Shown: positions 10,402 to 22,114, numbered from the stretch's first letter. The stretch is DNA of 24,005 nucleotides from Haplosporangium gracile (GCA_015499985.1 JAAAUF010000649.1:1-24005), one strand, 5' to 3'. A program made the numbers and translations. The notes: generated from the sequence alone by a model not told the origin.

Positions 10402-10505
10402 AATAAAAGTTGATAAGAGGAGGAGTAAAAAAATCAGAAGGCTCAAACGTCTTTAATCTTTTTTGGAACTGTGGCTTGTTTCATATCAGACGCACTCACA
10501 CAATG

Positions 10506-12533
10506 CTAGATGCCGCCGTAGATCGACAACATGCGCTGCAGCGCCAATCGTGCCGCGTCCTCGTCCTCCTCGTTGTTGCCCCCTGGTCCCTCACCATCCT
10601 CATCGCTGCTATAGTACTCATCCTCGTCTACATCTTCTTCCTCCTCTCCTTCTTCTCCTTCTTCTCCTTCCTTTCCTTCCCCATCATCGTCGTCTCCATT
10701 TTGGTTGTCCACATCCATATCCATGTCTGTGTGCTGGTCTACTTCGTCGTCGTCGTGCCGACCTCTTTGCCCCTTAGCAGCTTGCACCTCGTCCTCGTCA
10801 AATTCAAGCTCATACAAATCGTCGTCGTCCACCTCTTGCTCTATCATATCGTCCGCAGTGCGCTTATGGGCGCGCTTAACAACCAGGTTCTTGATTTCCT
10901 CTAAAAGGCATATCAAAATACAAAGAAAGAAAGTGTAAGTAAATGGCTACCATAAGCGAAAAAAAAAATTGATCCGCTTATATTGTAACTTACCTAATGA
11001 AACGAATGCTGGTGCGCTGGAAGCCTCCGGTCGGCCAATGTCACTGCGGTCTTGAAGTTGACTTGAAGAGTTGACAGGACGAAACAAGTAGGATTCTCCT
11101 GGGGCTTGATACCTCGGCCTGGTCCGCTCTGAATCTGCATCGGTTTCCTCTTCATCTGCCCTTTCCTCGCGATAGTGTTCTCCATGTTCCTCTCCTTGAT
11201 CGTCCTCATTGTCATCGTCGGTCTCATAGCTTTTGCGTACAGGTTGACGTTTCCTAGTTGTGCGAACGCGGGGCTGATCTTGAGCTAGAATGGCGTCTTC
11301 TTTTGTGGTTTCCGTCTGAATACCCATCGCAGCTCTCATGGCGATAGCAGCTGCTCTAGCGGCCTTGGCCGTCCGAAGCCTCTTTTGGTAATGACGCTCG
11401 TTCATCCGGTCGTATGCCTGCAATTGCCGCGCTGATGGGGGCTTGCGTGCCCTGATTCTCTCAAGATCCGTAACATCCAGAACACCACCCTCTGAGATCT
11501 TGAGCATGTTCAGCATCACACCCTCCTCCAATCGCAACTTGAGAAGCTCCTTGTGCAGCATTATGCCCAGGGACTTCAGCGTCTCGTGTTCCTGCTCCAA
11601 CTCTGTACAGACCAGCATTTGGAGCTCATGCAGTGGCAGAGGTCGTGTTGCCAGTTGCGACAGTCGTTCCTGATGCGCATCGTGCTGTTTGATCAAAATC
11701 TCGAGCGTTCCTGGAGGATTGGAATGATTGGATGAGATGTCCTCTTGTGGTGCTGGTGCAGGAGGTTGTTCGTCGATCGTTTGTTGCTGCTGGTTCCGTG
11801 GTTGATGAGGTGTCCAGATTCGAGGCGGTTTGACGACCTTGGGTTTCTTGGGCGGTGTGGGTTTTGGCTGTTTTCGTGGTTTGACAATCTTGACTTTTTT
11901 CGGCTTTTGAACGCGCTGTTTTTTTGCTGGGGATTCGAGTGGTTCTGCTGCATGTGATGATGATGTTATTGAAGGTGCTCGTGAGCGCGTCTTTCTGGTT
12001 GTCCGGTCGTAGATGTTGCCTCTGGATTTTGCCGCGTTCTCGATCGCCTGTCGTACCTGAGTCTTTTCCTCAGCCGCTGCTACTCTGGTCTTTTTGATAA
12101 TTCCATCCGGCCGCTGTGTTGATGGGTAGGCTCTCTTTTTGTATACTGGCTTGATAGCCATCGGCTGGGCGCCCGAAGGTGTTGTGAGATTGTCGGTGCC
12201 TGCATCTGAGGATAGACTCTGGCTGGATTGTGTCGTATTGCTTGGACCGGCAAGGGAGGTAGCCGTGTGTTGTGCGAGTTCTGTCGGTCCTGAAGTGAAG
12301 CTGCTGAAGGGTAAGTTGATGGACATGCCTCCTATCTCGGTTGTGCCATGTGCGTTGGTATATGTACTGCTGTTGCTGCTGCTTCTTGTGTGAGTCTGTT
12401 GGGCATGGCTGGTGGTTGGTGTTGCCTGTGTAGGATTAGGTGGAGTAGTTGCTGTGCTTGTTGATGCGGGTGTCATGTCCGTGTCCATGGTGGTTGGTGT
12501 TGGGCTCTTGTTCCTTGGGCTCCTTTTTGTCAT
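10506..12533 (-). CDS. unrecognised protein with basic and acidic segments, probably nuclear (two exons)
   Basis: I do not recognise the family. Exons 10994-12533 and 10506-10900 join across a 93-nt intron (GTAAGT donor, CTTTTAG acceptor) in phase, giving 644 residues. In order: a Ser/Thr/Pro/Gln-rich N-terminus (about 1-120); a segment with KPVYKKRAYPS and NIYDRTTRKTRS; a strongly basic Lys/Pro stretch (about 200-245, repeated PKK and KVVKP) that could be a nuclear localisation or DNA-contacting signal; and a predicted helical core (about 285-425) with ELEQEHETLKSLGIMLHKEL and an Ala/Arg-rich helix. The C-terminus is very acidic (Asp/Glu runs from about 535) and ends in a short amphipathic helix (ARLALQRMLSIYGGI). 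Composition suggests a chromatin-associated protein or histone chaperone, which is only an inference. The start at 12533 was preferred over a near-cognate codon upstream in pyrimidine-rich leader. Confidence 0.75.
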
Positions 12534-12942
12534 TATGGTTGTTAATTGGCGAGTGTGTGGTTGAGAGGGGAGAGAAAGAGGCGTGAGTATGAAGGCAGAA
12601 GAAAAAACAAAATAAAGCGGTGGCACTTTCTTCTTTGACTTGCACGACTGCTTTTCAGCCTGTCACTCCCAGCACAAGCCAACATGGGGTCAGAGAGAGA
12701 AAAAGGAGAGAAGAGGAGAAGGACCCTTTGTTCTCCCTCTGTGCTTTTCCTCCTTTTGTCTTGTCCCTTCCCTTTTGTCATACTTCTTTCTCTTTTCTTC
12801 CTTCATTGTTTCTCCACCTTCCTTTCCCGTCCCCGTCCCGCTCCACTGACTATTCCGCATCACCCTCCTCGCCCTTCTTCTTGACATCATCTCTTTCCCT
12901 TTTCCCCACTTCTCTCAACTCACTCTCACGCTGCGTCCGCCA
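12534..12942. promoter_or_regulatory. divergent promoter region between the acidic-tail gene and the Atg15-like gene
   Basis: The 409 bp separate two start codons on opposite strands. A purine-rich block (about 12684-12722) gives way abruptly to a pyrimidine-rich block (about 12723-12942), so each gene has a CT-rich leader on its own coding strand. Open frames here are compositional. Confidence 0.6.
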
Positions 12943-14930
12943 ATGCCTCGACAAAGTTCGCTTGCTTTCGTCCCGCTCCTCACCCTCTACATCTTGGCCC
13001 TCACCTATCTCTCACCTTCTGCTCATGGTTCATTTGCTCATGCCCACCCTTTCCCTGCCTCTGTCTTTAACAATATTGCCGGAAACGACAACGCCCAGCG
13101 ACCCTTCAACTCACACCACCGCCACCCCAACTTACCGTATGGCTCGCCGGTGACTGTCCTTGCAGAGGGTCAGGAGCTTCCTGACGAGACGCTTTCGCTT
13201 CGACATATTTTGCACCATGGCGGCAATCGGTATCCGGGCCTGTTTCGGCGGATGGATCTAGAAGCTTCAGATATCCAGCGATCAGAACTGTTGACGGGCG
13301 AGTCGCTTGTCCACCGAGTCAAGGTCAAGGGCACCACTACTCTCAAACCCAGGGACCAATCTTATCGGCATCAGGGGTTCAGGTCATTTGATACTTCCAT
13401 TGGTCCAGAGTCGTGGACCAGACAGGTTGTTCCAGCCCCCGATGTGACAGACAAGGAATCTGTTCTTCAACTCTCCAAGATGAACTACAACTCTTACACC
13501 GAGGTTGCCAGTCCTGGCTGGTATGACCTAGAGGGCAACTGGTCTGTCGTAAGTAAACCCTCCTTGTTTTAGTTTTTGTTTGTCTTTTGCCTTTTCTTCC
13601 AGAACGAAAAAAACAATCATTTGGTGACATCAATGCGAACGGGACAAGAATGTCCAAGGGCGACGAAACTCCTTTTTTTTTGTATGTCCGTCTCTGTTTG
13701 CATTCCTTAAAATATTTGCTGACAACACTTTTTTTTTTCATGCGATATTTCTTGTTGCGTCTGGTTGCGCCTTCTCGAAGAACTCAACCTTTGGCTGGGA
13801 GGAAGATGGCCTTCGAGGTCATGTGTTTGCCTCGGCAGATAATTCGACACTTATCATCGCCATTAAAGGCACAAGTGCTGCCATTCTTGGCGGAGGTGGC
13901 GGCACATCAACGCGTGACAAGATCAACGTAAGCTGGGCTCTTTGTCTTCTTTCCCTGCTTGACTGCCTGAATGACGACAATCTGTAACTTAGCTTTGCAA
14001 GATGAAATCTTCAATTGGGTTCAACTAACATTCTTATGGCATATGGCATAAATACATTGTAGGACAACCTGCTCTTTTCGTGCTGCTGTGCCAAGGTGGA
14101 TAGAACCTGGCGTGGTGTCTGCGATTGTAATACAGGAGGATATCAATGTGATCAGACATGTGTTGAGAATAGCGTTCAAAGCGGAGATATCTATTACGGG
14201 ATCGCGATGGTGAGCATCGCAATTTGCAAGGAACAAATGGTGGACAGGGGAGGCCATTATTGCTGATCAGCGCGCACTGACACTGGCACTAATGATTTAT
14301 TGTTATACTTTTGCTAAATAGACACTTTTGTGGACAGTCCAGGATATGTATCCGGACACCGAAGTCTGGCTGACAGGACACAGTCTGGGAGGCGGACTCA
14401 CCGCCTTGTTGGGACTGACGTTTGGTATTCCTACAGTAACTTTTGAGACTCCAGGAGACCGTCTTGCAGCTCAGAGACTGCACCTTCCCATGCCACCAGC
14501 CATCAACTGGGACGATTTTCCACTCTTTCACATTGGACATACTGCCGATCCAATCTTTCAGGGAGTCTGCAATGGTCCTGCTAGCACTTGCTACTACTCT
14601 GGCTTTGCTATGGAAAGGTAATGACTGTAGCCTTGTTTTTTTCTTGCAATGCCATATACTCCTTATGCAACTTGCCATTTGTTTGAGGGCTATCAAACGT
14701 TTCAAGTCTAACATAACACTTTGCCTACACATACATGTTATTATTTCTCTAGTAAATGTCATACGGGACGGACATGCGTGTATGACCCTGTTACGGAGGA
14801 TAATTGGAAGGTCGACATTCGTACACATCGACTGTTTGATACGATTGAAGGCGTCATCAAGGTTAAGGAGGTTCCATCCTGCAAGGCCGAGGTTGACTGC
14901 AAGGATTGTGAACTCTGGGAGTACAAGTAG
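12943..14930 (+). CDS. ATG15: Atg15-like autophagic phospholipase/lipase (five exons)
   Basis: Atg15 is a vacuole-delivered lipase that breaks down autophagic and multivesicular-body membranes. Exons 12943-13548, 13781-13927, 14063-14209, 14322-14617 and 14753-14930 splice in phase to 457 residues. A hydrophobic N-terminal segment (about 8-30, [17 protein letters not shown]) is a signal sequence or signal anchor. Family hallmarks follow in order: [59 protein letters not shown] with a Cys-rich segment, and [12 protein letters not shown] with nucleophile Ser321. Then come [22 protein letters not shown] with Asp376, and DIRTHRL with His424. The Ser-Asp (55) and Ser-His (103) spacings equal those of yeast Atg15 (S332, D387, H435, recalled). 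Introns are 112-232 nt. The first acceptor (CTCGAAG) lacks a pyrimidine next to AG but is the one that restores the conserved frame. The gene appears intact and functional. Confidence 0.93.
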
Positions 14931-16149
14931 AAGAGGAAGAGGAGATGGTCGACACCATTCGCATGAAAGAAAAGCAAGTACAAACAAATAGAGCAAGCAA
15001 TCACAACAACTAAAAAACATACATACCCATGGCATTGGACCTGGAAGGTGCAAACCACACTGTATCGGTTATCATCATGCTGCATGCTTCAAATGTTTGA
15101 TTGTTTCCACAATCGGAGGGTATCGTTTGGCTAAGCTGCGATGTAAGTGTGTTTTAGGCATCCAAGAAATTGAAGTAGTATGGGAGTTCCAAGCCTCTTT
15201 TAAAAGTGTTCATTGCCGAGAGAGAGGCGAGCACTGTACAGCCTGTGGTAGGCGAGTCAGTCAGACACTTGGCCACATGATGCGGATAGAGAGGAAATTG
15301 GATCTGTGGATGATGATGGACGCTATGGCTGAAGGCGATTAAATTCAGGAAGGTGCCCAAAAGGGCGAACCCTCTTTATCTGCACATGTGTGTCAGACTG
15401 TTAGACGATGTTTATGTGTCTCTGTTTGTCGTTCTTTGATTTCTGTATGTATGTGTGTGTATGTGTGCGTATGTCTCAGTCAGCAAGCCTGTTCTATCTG
15501 ACTACCTTGTTCGTGCCTTGTCCCTTTTTTCCCAATGTTTTCTGTGCCCCATGGGTGAATTTGACTCTCTCACTTTCATCCCCTGTCTCCCATCCTCGCG
15601 CCCTTTTTTCTATTTGATCAACTCGCACTCCACTCTTATTTCTCCCTTTCTGATTGCATCATCACCTAATCCTTCCCCCTTGTCTCTTTCTAACTCTCTC
15701 TCTTCCCCTTCCCTCTCCTCCTTCTCTTCCTTATTCATCAGCAGACCTTTTTATTTTTATCTATTTACTGCATCTCTTCGCTTCAGGGGCAGGTCCACAA
15801 TCACCTACATACACACTCACACCCCTTCCATCCCATAGTAATGTCCATTTAACCCCCATCGAACTCTCTTCGTTCCTTGCGGGTTTACACACACCCTCTT
15901 AATCACTCTTCCCACCAGCATATAGACCGTCATCCCTCCCTATAACACACTTCCAATTCTATCCTGCGAACCACCCTTGGCAGACCGTGCTTCTCTCACA
16001 CTCGCTCGCTGTCACCCTTATCGCCCACTTACATCTAACAACAACAACAAGAACAACAACAACAGCAACTGCAAGAGAAGCAACAGTTAAAATATCACCC
16101 ACTACTACCACCACCACTACCTTCAACATCCTTCCCACCTCTGCTAATC
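14931..16149 (+). promoter_or_regulatory. Atg15 3' flank and WNK-kinase upstream region
   Basis: No gene is supported. The left half is 3' flank of the lipase gene. A TG/TATG-rich patch lies near 15440-15475. From about 15500 the plus strand becomes strongly pyrimidine-rich, the leader signature seen before other plus-strand genes, and it reaches the kinase ATG at 16150. Confidence 0.5.
16037..16068 (+). repeat. (AAC)n microsatellite in the kinase leader
   Basis: An imperfect AAC/AACAGC triplet run about 80-110 nt before the kinase start codon, so probably within its 5' UTR. Confidence 0.6.
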
Positions 16150-19100
16150 ATGGCAGTATTGGCTACTCAGGACGACCTCGAAGACTCCGAGAACGAGGCG
16201 CCGCTTGAGACAGACCCGACCAATCGGTTCCAACGCTGCGACGAGGTCCTCGGCGAGGGCGCCTACAAACTCGTCTACCGTGCCTGCGACCTCGAAGAAG
16301 GAAACGAAGTCGCCTGGAACCAGCTACGATTTGACCATCTCTCGAAACGAGAAGCCCAAAAGATCCTCTCCGAGATCGAGATCCTCCAGTCCATCCGCAA
16401 CGACCACATCATCAACTTTTATGCTTCCTGGTCAACCCCTGCGACACATACAGGAGGAGAGCGTATCGTCTTTATCACCGAACTCATGTCCTCGGGCACC
16501 CTGAAGCAGTATCTCAAAAAGACTCTCAAGGGCGCACTCAAGCCCAAGGTCGTAAAGTCCTGGTGCCGACAAATCCTTCAGGGACTCGCCTACCTCCACA
16601 CTCACAGCCCACCCATTATCCACCGCGACCTCAAGTGCGACAACATCTTTATCAACGGCAACAATGGTCAGCTCAAAATTGGCGACCTTGGCCTCGCTGT
16701 CGTCCGCCATCGCACCCACGTCTCCTCCGTCCTCGGAACTCCTGAATTCATGGCCCCCGAGCTCTACGATGAAAAGTACGACGAGAAGGTCGACATTTAT
16801 GCCTTTGGCATGTGTGTCCTGGAAATGGTAAGCCATCAGTCTCGCTCTCTTCGCTATCTGTCCATCCTATTCATATCTTTCTTTGACCTACTAAGCAACC
16901 GACAATCAACCAACCCAACAAACTACTACGCCCAGCCCAACAAAGCCTTCGAGCAGCGCCAGCACCAACACTGCATCAAGATAATAATACAATGTGCCGA
17001 AAAGGCATCACTCTCCACAGATACATGGATTTTCAGCCATCAAGCCTTTTCCTCCAGGAAAGAAAGAAAGGAGTGTGAGGGGTTCAAGGAGAGAACGGAT
17101 CTTAGTCTGGGCAGGAAAAAACAAAAGAAAGAAAGACTTGTAGTTTGCAGGACCAACAACAAATAGGGAAGAAGGGGCGAAAAACAAATGGGACAAGTCC
17201 AATGGCAGCACAAAAAAGAAAGAAAGAAACGACGGGAAGAGCGAGCGGGACAAGGAACAAGGGAATAGTCTGCACATGGTCACCCGCAATGGTCGCACAC
17301 ACCTCTCACCCATCCTCAAACAGGGCGCAGAGAGCGGCTGACTTGCCAGCCGCCATCCTTTTCATTCATGGCCTTGATATATGAACGATGGCGTGTTTAT
17401 TTCAGATGCTGACAATTGGTCTATTGCTCTTTGTTTTGGTTTGTTTCGTCTATGTTTGTTTGGCATGCTCATTCATTGCGCATCCAAAATGCTCAGGTTA
17501 CCAAGGACTATCCTTACGCTGAGTGCACGAACCAGGCCCAGATCTACAGAAAGGTCTCCCAGGGCATCAAGCCACAGGCACTCGAGCATGTCCAGGACCC
17601 AGAGATTCGAGAGTTTATTGATCGTTGTCTGGACCACGATGCGACAACTCGCCCCTCAGCGCAGGAGCTCCTTGACTCGGACTTTTTGAAGCCTTGTGCT
17701 GCTGCCTTGTCTTCGCCCTACGGCCTTGATAGCCAAGATATGCTCGATACTCTGAACCAGCCCTCTCTTGTTCATTCGACATCCTTCTCTGTCCCTCTCA
17801 ACTCTGCCAGTTCGCTACCCATTTCCGTGTCAGGCATTATACCATCTAGAATTCAGACTGCGGCCCCGATCCCAGTCGCCCCGCGCCCTGGCACTATACC
17901 TGCAGCAGAGTTCACTTTGACAACGGTCGATGTCGACAATAAGACATATCACATTCGCTCCAACATCCTGCCACCTACACCTCCACTGACCAGCCATGTG
18001 CTCGAGCGTGTTCCCTCCATTGGAAGTGAAGCCATGCTGGCGGCAGTTGAGGCTGCTGCGGCCAAAAAGTCCTCCGCAAGGGCTACTCGACCTCATTCTC
18101 ATGGCAGCTCTAACAAGATGTGTTCCATTCAGGTCGTACAATATGGGCAGACCGTTGGAAGCCGCTTGAACTTCAAGATGGAGTGTACTTGCCCTATTGT
18201 TGGCGGGGGATCCGGACCTGCTGGCACGCACGAGATCAAGTTCCCTTTCGATACAGATGTTGACACTGTGGAGGAAGTTGTCGCCGAGATGATTCGCGAG
18301 CAAATCCTGTCTGCCGAAGACCAAGGCGAGGCCGTATCCAGGATTCAAGAGCTTGTTACAAGAATCTTGGTAACCAAGCAGGAAGAGGCCAAAAGAGCTG
18401 CCGAAAGTCTTCACGCAGTGCTGCCTGTGTCTCAACCCATCTCCCAGCCCATTACCCAAGGTGCCCTCGCTGATCTGCCATCGGTCGTTCAGCCTGCTCA
18501 ATTACTATTGGCTCTCGAACGGTCACTTTCACAGCAGAGCAGATCGACTCTGGATGCCTTGCCTCATATTATGGCAAGGTCGAACCCATCCTCCCCTCCA
18601 TTGGTCTGGGGACAATCTACCCTGAGCTCTGAGAGCGACCAAGGCTATGCGAGCTCCACCTCTATCAAGCTTCACCAGTCTGAGGTCCCTATGCCTCCGA
18701 CCTCCATCAAGCTTCACCAGTCAGAGATTCTTGTGCCTTTGACGATGGTCTCCCCTCCCTTCAAGCCCGTCCAGTACCATCCCCCAGCTGGAAAGGAGAT
18801 CATGTTCAAGCAGATGCCTGTAGAGGGCAAACTCCGGTCGGCGACTTACTCTGATGTCACACAGCTTTCCCAAGGCATGCCCCGCTCCCTGTTGCCTTTG
18901 TTGCAACAAAACAGTGCTTCCCGCGGTCCCACTGTAGGTCCATCGCGTCCAAAAAGCGTCCACGACGTCAGTTACAGGTCCACCTTCCCAGCCTCCCTCG
19001 AACGCAAGTTAATTCCTGACAACACTTTGGCTGCGTCCTCATCCACGTTGCCCAACCCAGCCCTCAAACCGAGCGCTGCTAGACCAATTGAACGATCAAA

Positions 19101-20151
19101 AAGTAACAGCAACGCCATTTTTGACAAGGATGAGGATGTCGGCTACACCTCACCTTTCCGTCACGGAGTGTCAAGTTCGTCTATCAAGAGCCACGGTTTC
19201 GGTCATGGTCATACTCGGTCACCCTCGTGTGAACTGGGATCATTTATCCCTCAATCCATGGGCGTCCCTACCTGCCTGCGCATCTTTAATCCACCAGAGG
19301 CTTCAACCAACAGTGACTCCAGAGGCAAGGCGCCGTCTGAAGATGGCTATTCGATGTCTGCACCGATTCCCGCATTTGGAAAGACTGTAGTTGGTCGACC
19401 TTCGATTGCAACCACTATCGCCTCCAGTGCACCCGTCACGTCTTTCTTGATCAGGGAGCCAACACCTCTTTTGGCGAACGAGTCTTTGATAACAACCTCA
19501 CCTCAGGTCCTCAAGGATGATGGTCTATCGCCCTCTGCGGATGAAACGCCTGCTGCGAAAGGAACAGGTTCGGATTCAGGCATTTCGAGTGGAGCATCGA
19601 GCCCTTCGTCGACCCTACTGGAGAATCACACTGTACCCACTGCGGCAGAAGTTTCATTCCAGCCCACAGTCACCCCACAGGATCTTTCATCCTTCTCTGC
19701 CACATCGGTATCAACCTCGTCCCATTCACATTCTTTGGACCCCATGAGTAGTAGTCCTACCAGCGAGGGACTCTATCCGATCTTGTTGACGCATGAGGCT
19801 AAGAAGAAGATTGAGCTCTGGTCGGACCATGTTCAACAAAAGATCGGGTCGGTCATCTCAGGACCCGAAGATTTGCAGCGCATCCCACATACCGGGTCGC
19901 TTCCTTCATCCAGCTGTACGGATATGTCGGACGAAGAAGAGGAAGACGACAACGAGGACGACGAAGACTTGCGATTGTTGAAGGAGCAGCAGAGAAAGGA
20001 GCTAGAGTGGATGCGATTGCAGCATGAAATGCAATGGGAGGAGATGATGAAGCTGAAAGAGCAACGCGACAAGACTGGCGAGCCCAAGATGCGAAGGACA
20101 AGCCAAGTCAGCGGCACTTCCTGGCCAATGACCATGATAGATTCTCTGTAA
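16150..20151 (+). CDS. WNK-like (with-no-lysine) serine/threonine protein kinase (two exons)
   Basis: Exons 16150-16827 and 17497-20151 join in phase across a 669-nt intron, giving 1110 residues. The kinase domain spans about 28-290. Subdomain II reads EVAWNQL, with Asn57 where ordinary kinases have the ATP-anchoring lysine. Lys40 lies instead in the glycine-rich loop (GEGAYKLVY), the defining WNK rearrangement. Other motifs are HRDLKCDN (Asp160), DLG for DFG (179-181), GTPEFMAPELYDE, and DIYAFGMCVLEM joined across the intron to VTKDYPYAEC. A module resembling the WNK autoinhibitory / OSR1-C-terminal-like fold lies at about 434-505 (IKFPFDTDVDTVEEVV). A long Ser/Pro-rich low-complexity region follows, with a duplicated SIKLHQSE, then an acidic patch and a Glu/Arg/Lys coiled-coil-like C-terminus (about 1045-1085). 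In animals and plants WNKs act in osmotic and ion signalling; that role here is inference. Intron retention would truncate the kinase after residue 338. Confidence 0.92.
16828..17496 (+). other. unusually long intron splitting the WNK kinase domain
   Basis: The GTAAGC donor (16828) and GCTCAG acceptor (17496) are fixed by restoring FGMCVLEM-VTKDYPY. At 669 nt it is three to seven times longer than the other fully resolved introns of this strand. Its 17050-17260 portion is strongly purine-rich on the plus strand. A decoy acceptor (TTTCAG, ending near 17405) gives a frame that soon stops. Confidence 0.8.
18655..18726 (+). repeat. in-frame duplication in the WNK tail (SIKLHQSE twice)
   Basis: Two copies of a roughly 24-nt coding unit, TC(T/C)ATCAAGCTTCACCAGTC, about 48 nt apart, both in frame. 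A small internal duplication in a low-complexity region. Confidence 0.7.
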
Positions 20152-21273
20152 CAATGATCTCCCCTCCCCTCCTGCAGCCTTTTTTCTTTCTTTTTCACTT
20201 CTTTCGGGATTTGCTGTTTTTCATTCTTGTTTTCACTTTGTTTGTCGTCATGGTCAGTGACCAAGATGGGCTTGTACATATCCTTTTGCTTCTTCTACTC
20301 CTCGTTCCCCTCTATTTCTTTCTTTCTTTCGTTCCGTTCTTCGATATATTTTCTTTGTTGTCCTTCTGCGGCAGGGTATGTATCATAGCAAACTGCAAAC
20401 TGCAAACTGCAAATTTAATACAAAAAGTTCTTTTTCGCCCTTCAAATGCTCTTGTGTTTTTTTGAATATGTGGTCCCTGATAGCAGAATGGTAACGGTAT
20501 CCGGCCAACGAATGTCCAGCAGGCAGAGAACGATTCTTTATCCACTTCCACCTTTCACGACTCTTCTGAATTCGCTTGAGAAGCCAACTGATCTATTTCC
20601 CCAAGTGACAAAATATTAACTCGACTTTGTCGGTGGCACTTGTTCAATGAACAATGGTACAAACACCCCTATTTGTTAATCCCTTCTGCCCCTCCTGCTC
20701 CACTTGTCTTTGCATTTCTTCTTCTTCACTCTCCCATCATTTTTTTTTTTAATTTCTTGTTGTCGCCGCTGTCTTGGAAAGAAGAAGACACTTGCTTTTC
20801 GTATGCCGTGTAGGTCTTTTGACCAGTTCTTTTTTTTTTTTTTTTGTTACTACTCTTGTCGTTTCCTTGACACTCTCGTCTTCTTCTCGCCATCTTCTCT
20901 TTTTCTTTCCACTTCTTTCCGCTTCCTTACGACGCCATCCTTTATTTACGCCACTGTCACATTACACATCGACATGGGTCACCAGAGCGTGTCAGACTGG
21001 CTTTAAACACTCATCACTCTCCTTTTCTACCTTTGACCACCTTACCCAGCCACTCCTTGCTCTCTTTTCTCCTCACGACAGCGCTTCAATCATCCACCAG
21101 CCATCCAACCACCAACCAACCAGAGCTGCAGCGCACAGCAAAATTTCCCGCCACAATTTTTTTAAAGTGCGTCAATTGGTAGCCTCTCATTCCCTCTCCC
21201 CTTTCACCACTTCCTTCGCAGCGCTACCTCGTCTTCACCCTCCTCCTTCTCACCACCGAGGTCCCGAAAACAA
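20152..21273 (+). other. intergenic region between the kinase and the GPCR-like gene
   Basis: No gene is supported. The first 300 bp are T-rich 3' flank of the kinase. A heptamer repeat lies at 20388-20414, and two T runs (near 20740 and 20830-20845) follow. From about 20860 the plus strand is pyrimidine-rich up to the GPCR start, consistent with a promoter/leader. Confidence 0.5.
20388..20414 (+). repeat. GCAAACT heptamer tandem repeat (about 3.8 copies)
   Basis: Three exact copies of GCAAACT are followed by a partial GCAAATT in the kinase 3' flank. Confidence 0.75.
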
Positions 21274-21811
21274 ATGAAAGGCGAGATTGAAATCATTTAT
21301 GTGATTCTCGAATACGTCAGCATCATCCTCTTCCTCTTTCACCTCGGCCACTGCATCTTCAGGTCCATCAATTATATTCTTCAAGTCTTTTGTCTCATCG
21401 CCATCTTCAACAACATCAATGAGTCCTACCTCCTTTTCATCCCCGACCATCAAGACCTGAGCGCCTCCACCTATGGGACCCCCGGATGCACCGCCTCTGC
21501 ATTCTTTGAACAGCCCTTGCCGTTGATGATGAATTGTTTGGCGACTTGTATGGCGTTTAACATCTGGTACCTGGTTGTGCTGAAGGCGAGGTTTACGGAG
21601 AGGGAGTTGGTCAAGTGGTATTGTTTGTTCTCTGGTGTAGTGCCGTTGGACCCGACTTGTGTTGCAGTGGTGTTGTTGAAGGACCAGCCATTTTTTTTTC
21701 GACGTTTCCGAGGCAGTTTTATTGTAACCTTGGGGATAGTGGGGTGACGGGGAGGGGGGACGTTTGCGGGGCCCATGTTTGCGGTTGCCATATCTGGTAT
21801 TCTTTTCTCAC

Positions 21812-22017
21812 GTAAGTTCTATTGCTGGGGTGCAGCTGGGTGCGGTGTAGTGGGTCAGTAGTAGTTTTTTATTTTTTTTTTCCTTTTGGAATTAAATGCC
21901 TCGAATACCTTTTTTTTCTTTGGAGCCATTGCATGCTTGGTGAGTGACAAAAAAAAGAAAAAAAAGAAAAACGTTTTACTAAATAATTATGCCTTCTTTG
22001 TTTGTGGAATGCATTAG
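21812..22017 (+). other. intron 1 of the GPCR-like gene
   Basis: GTAAGT donor at 21812, TTTTACTAAATAA branch-site-like element near 21975, ATTAG acceptor ending 22017. It joins the helix-5 codons to LHTAIYLAQHYVFVRK in phase. Confidence 0.75.
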
Positions 22018-22114
22018 TCCATACGGCGATCTACCTTGCGCAGCACTATGTCTTTGTACGAAAGACGCTAATTCTTACTTTGACACCCTTTTCCAACATT
22101 GTCATCGAATTCAG

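Noticed and set aside
9980..10430. Box C/D snoRNA in the RPL9 leader intron
   Set aside because: TGATGA-like and CTGA-like words occur, but not in a consistent C-D arrangement on one strand with a terminal stem.
16432..16836. Minus-strand frame of 134 codons opposite the kinase domain
   Set aside because: Antisense shadow of a highly conserved kinase exon.
17830..18501. Minus-strand frame of 223 codons opposite the WNK tail
   Set aside because: Shadow frame; the plus strand carries the conserved module and in-phase exon.
21250..21453. Acidic minus-strand frame (67 codons) opposite the GPCR start
   Set aside because: Complement of hydrophobic helix codons; no independent support.
21640..21716. 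A short intron that would explain the first GPCR frame break
   Set aside because: A GTAGTG to GGCAG splice would give the right frame but would delete most of helix 4, which is recognisable in the unspliced sequence.
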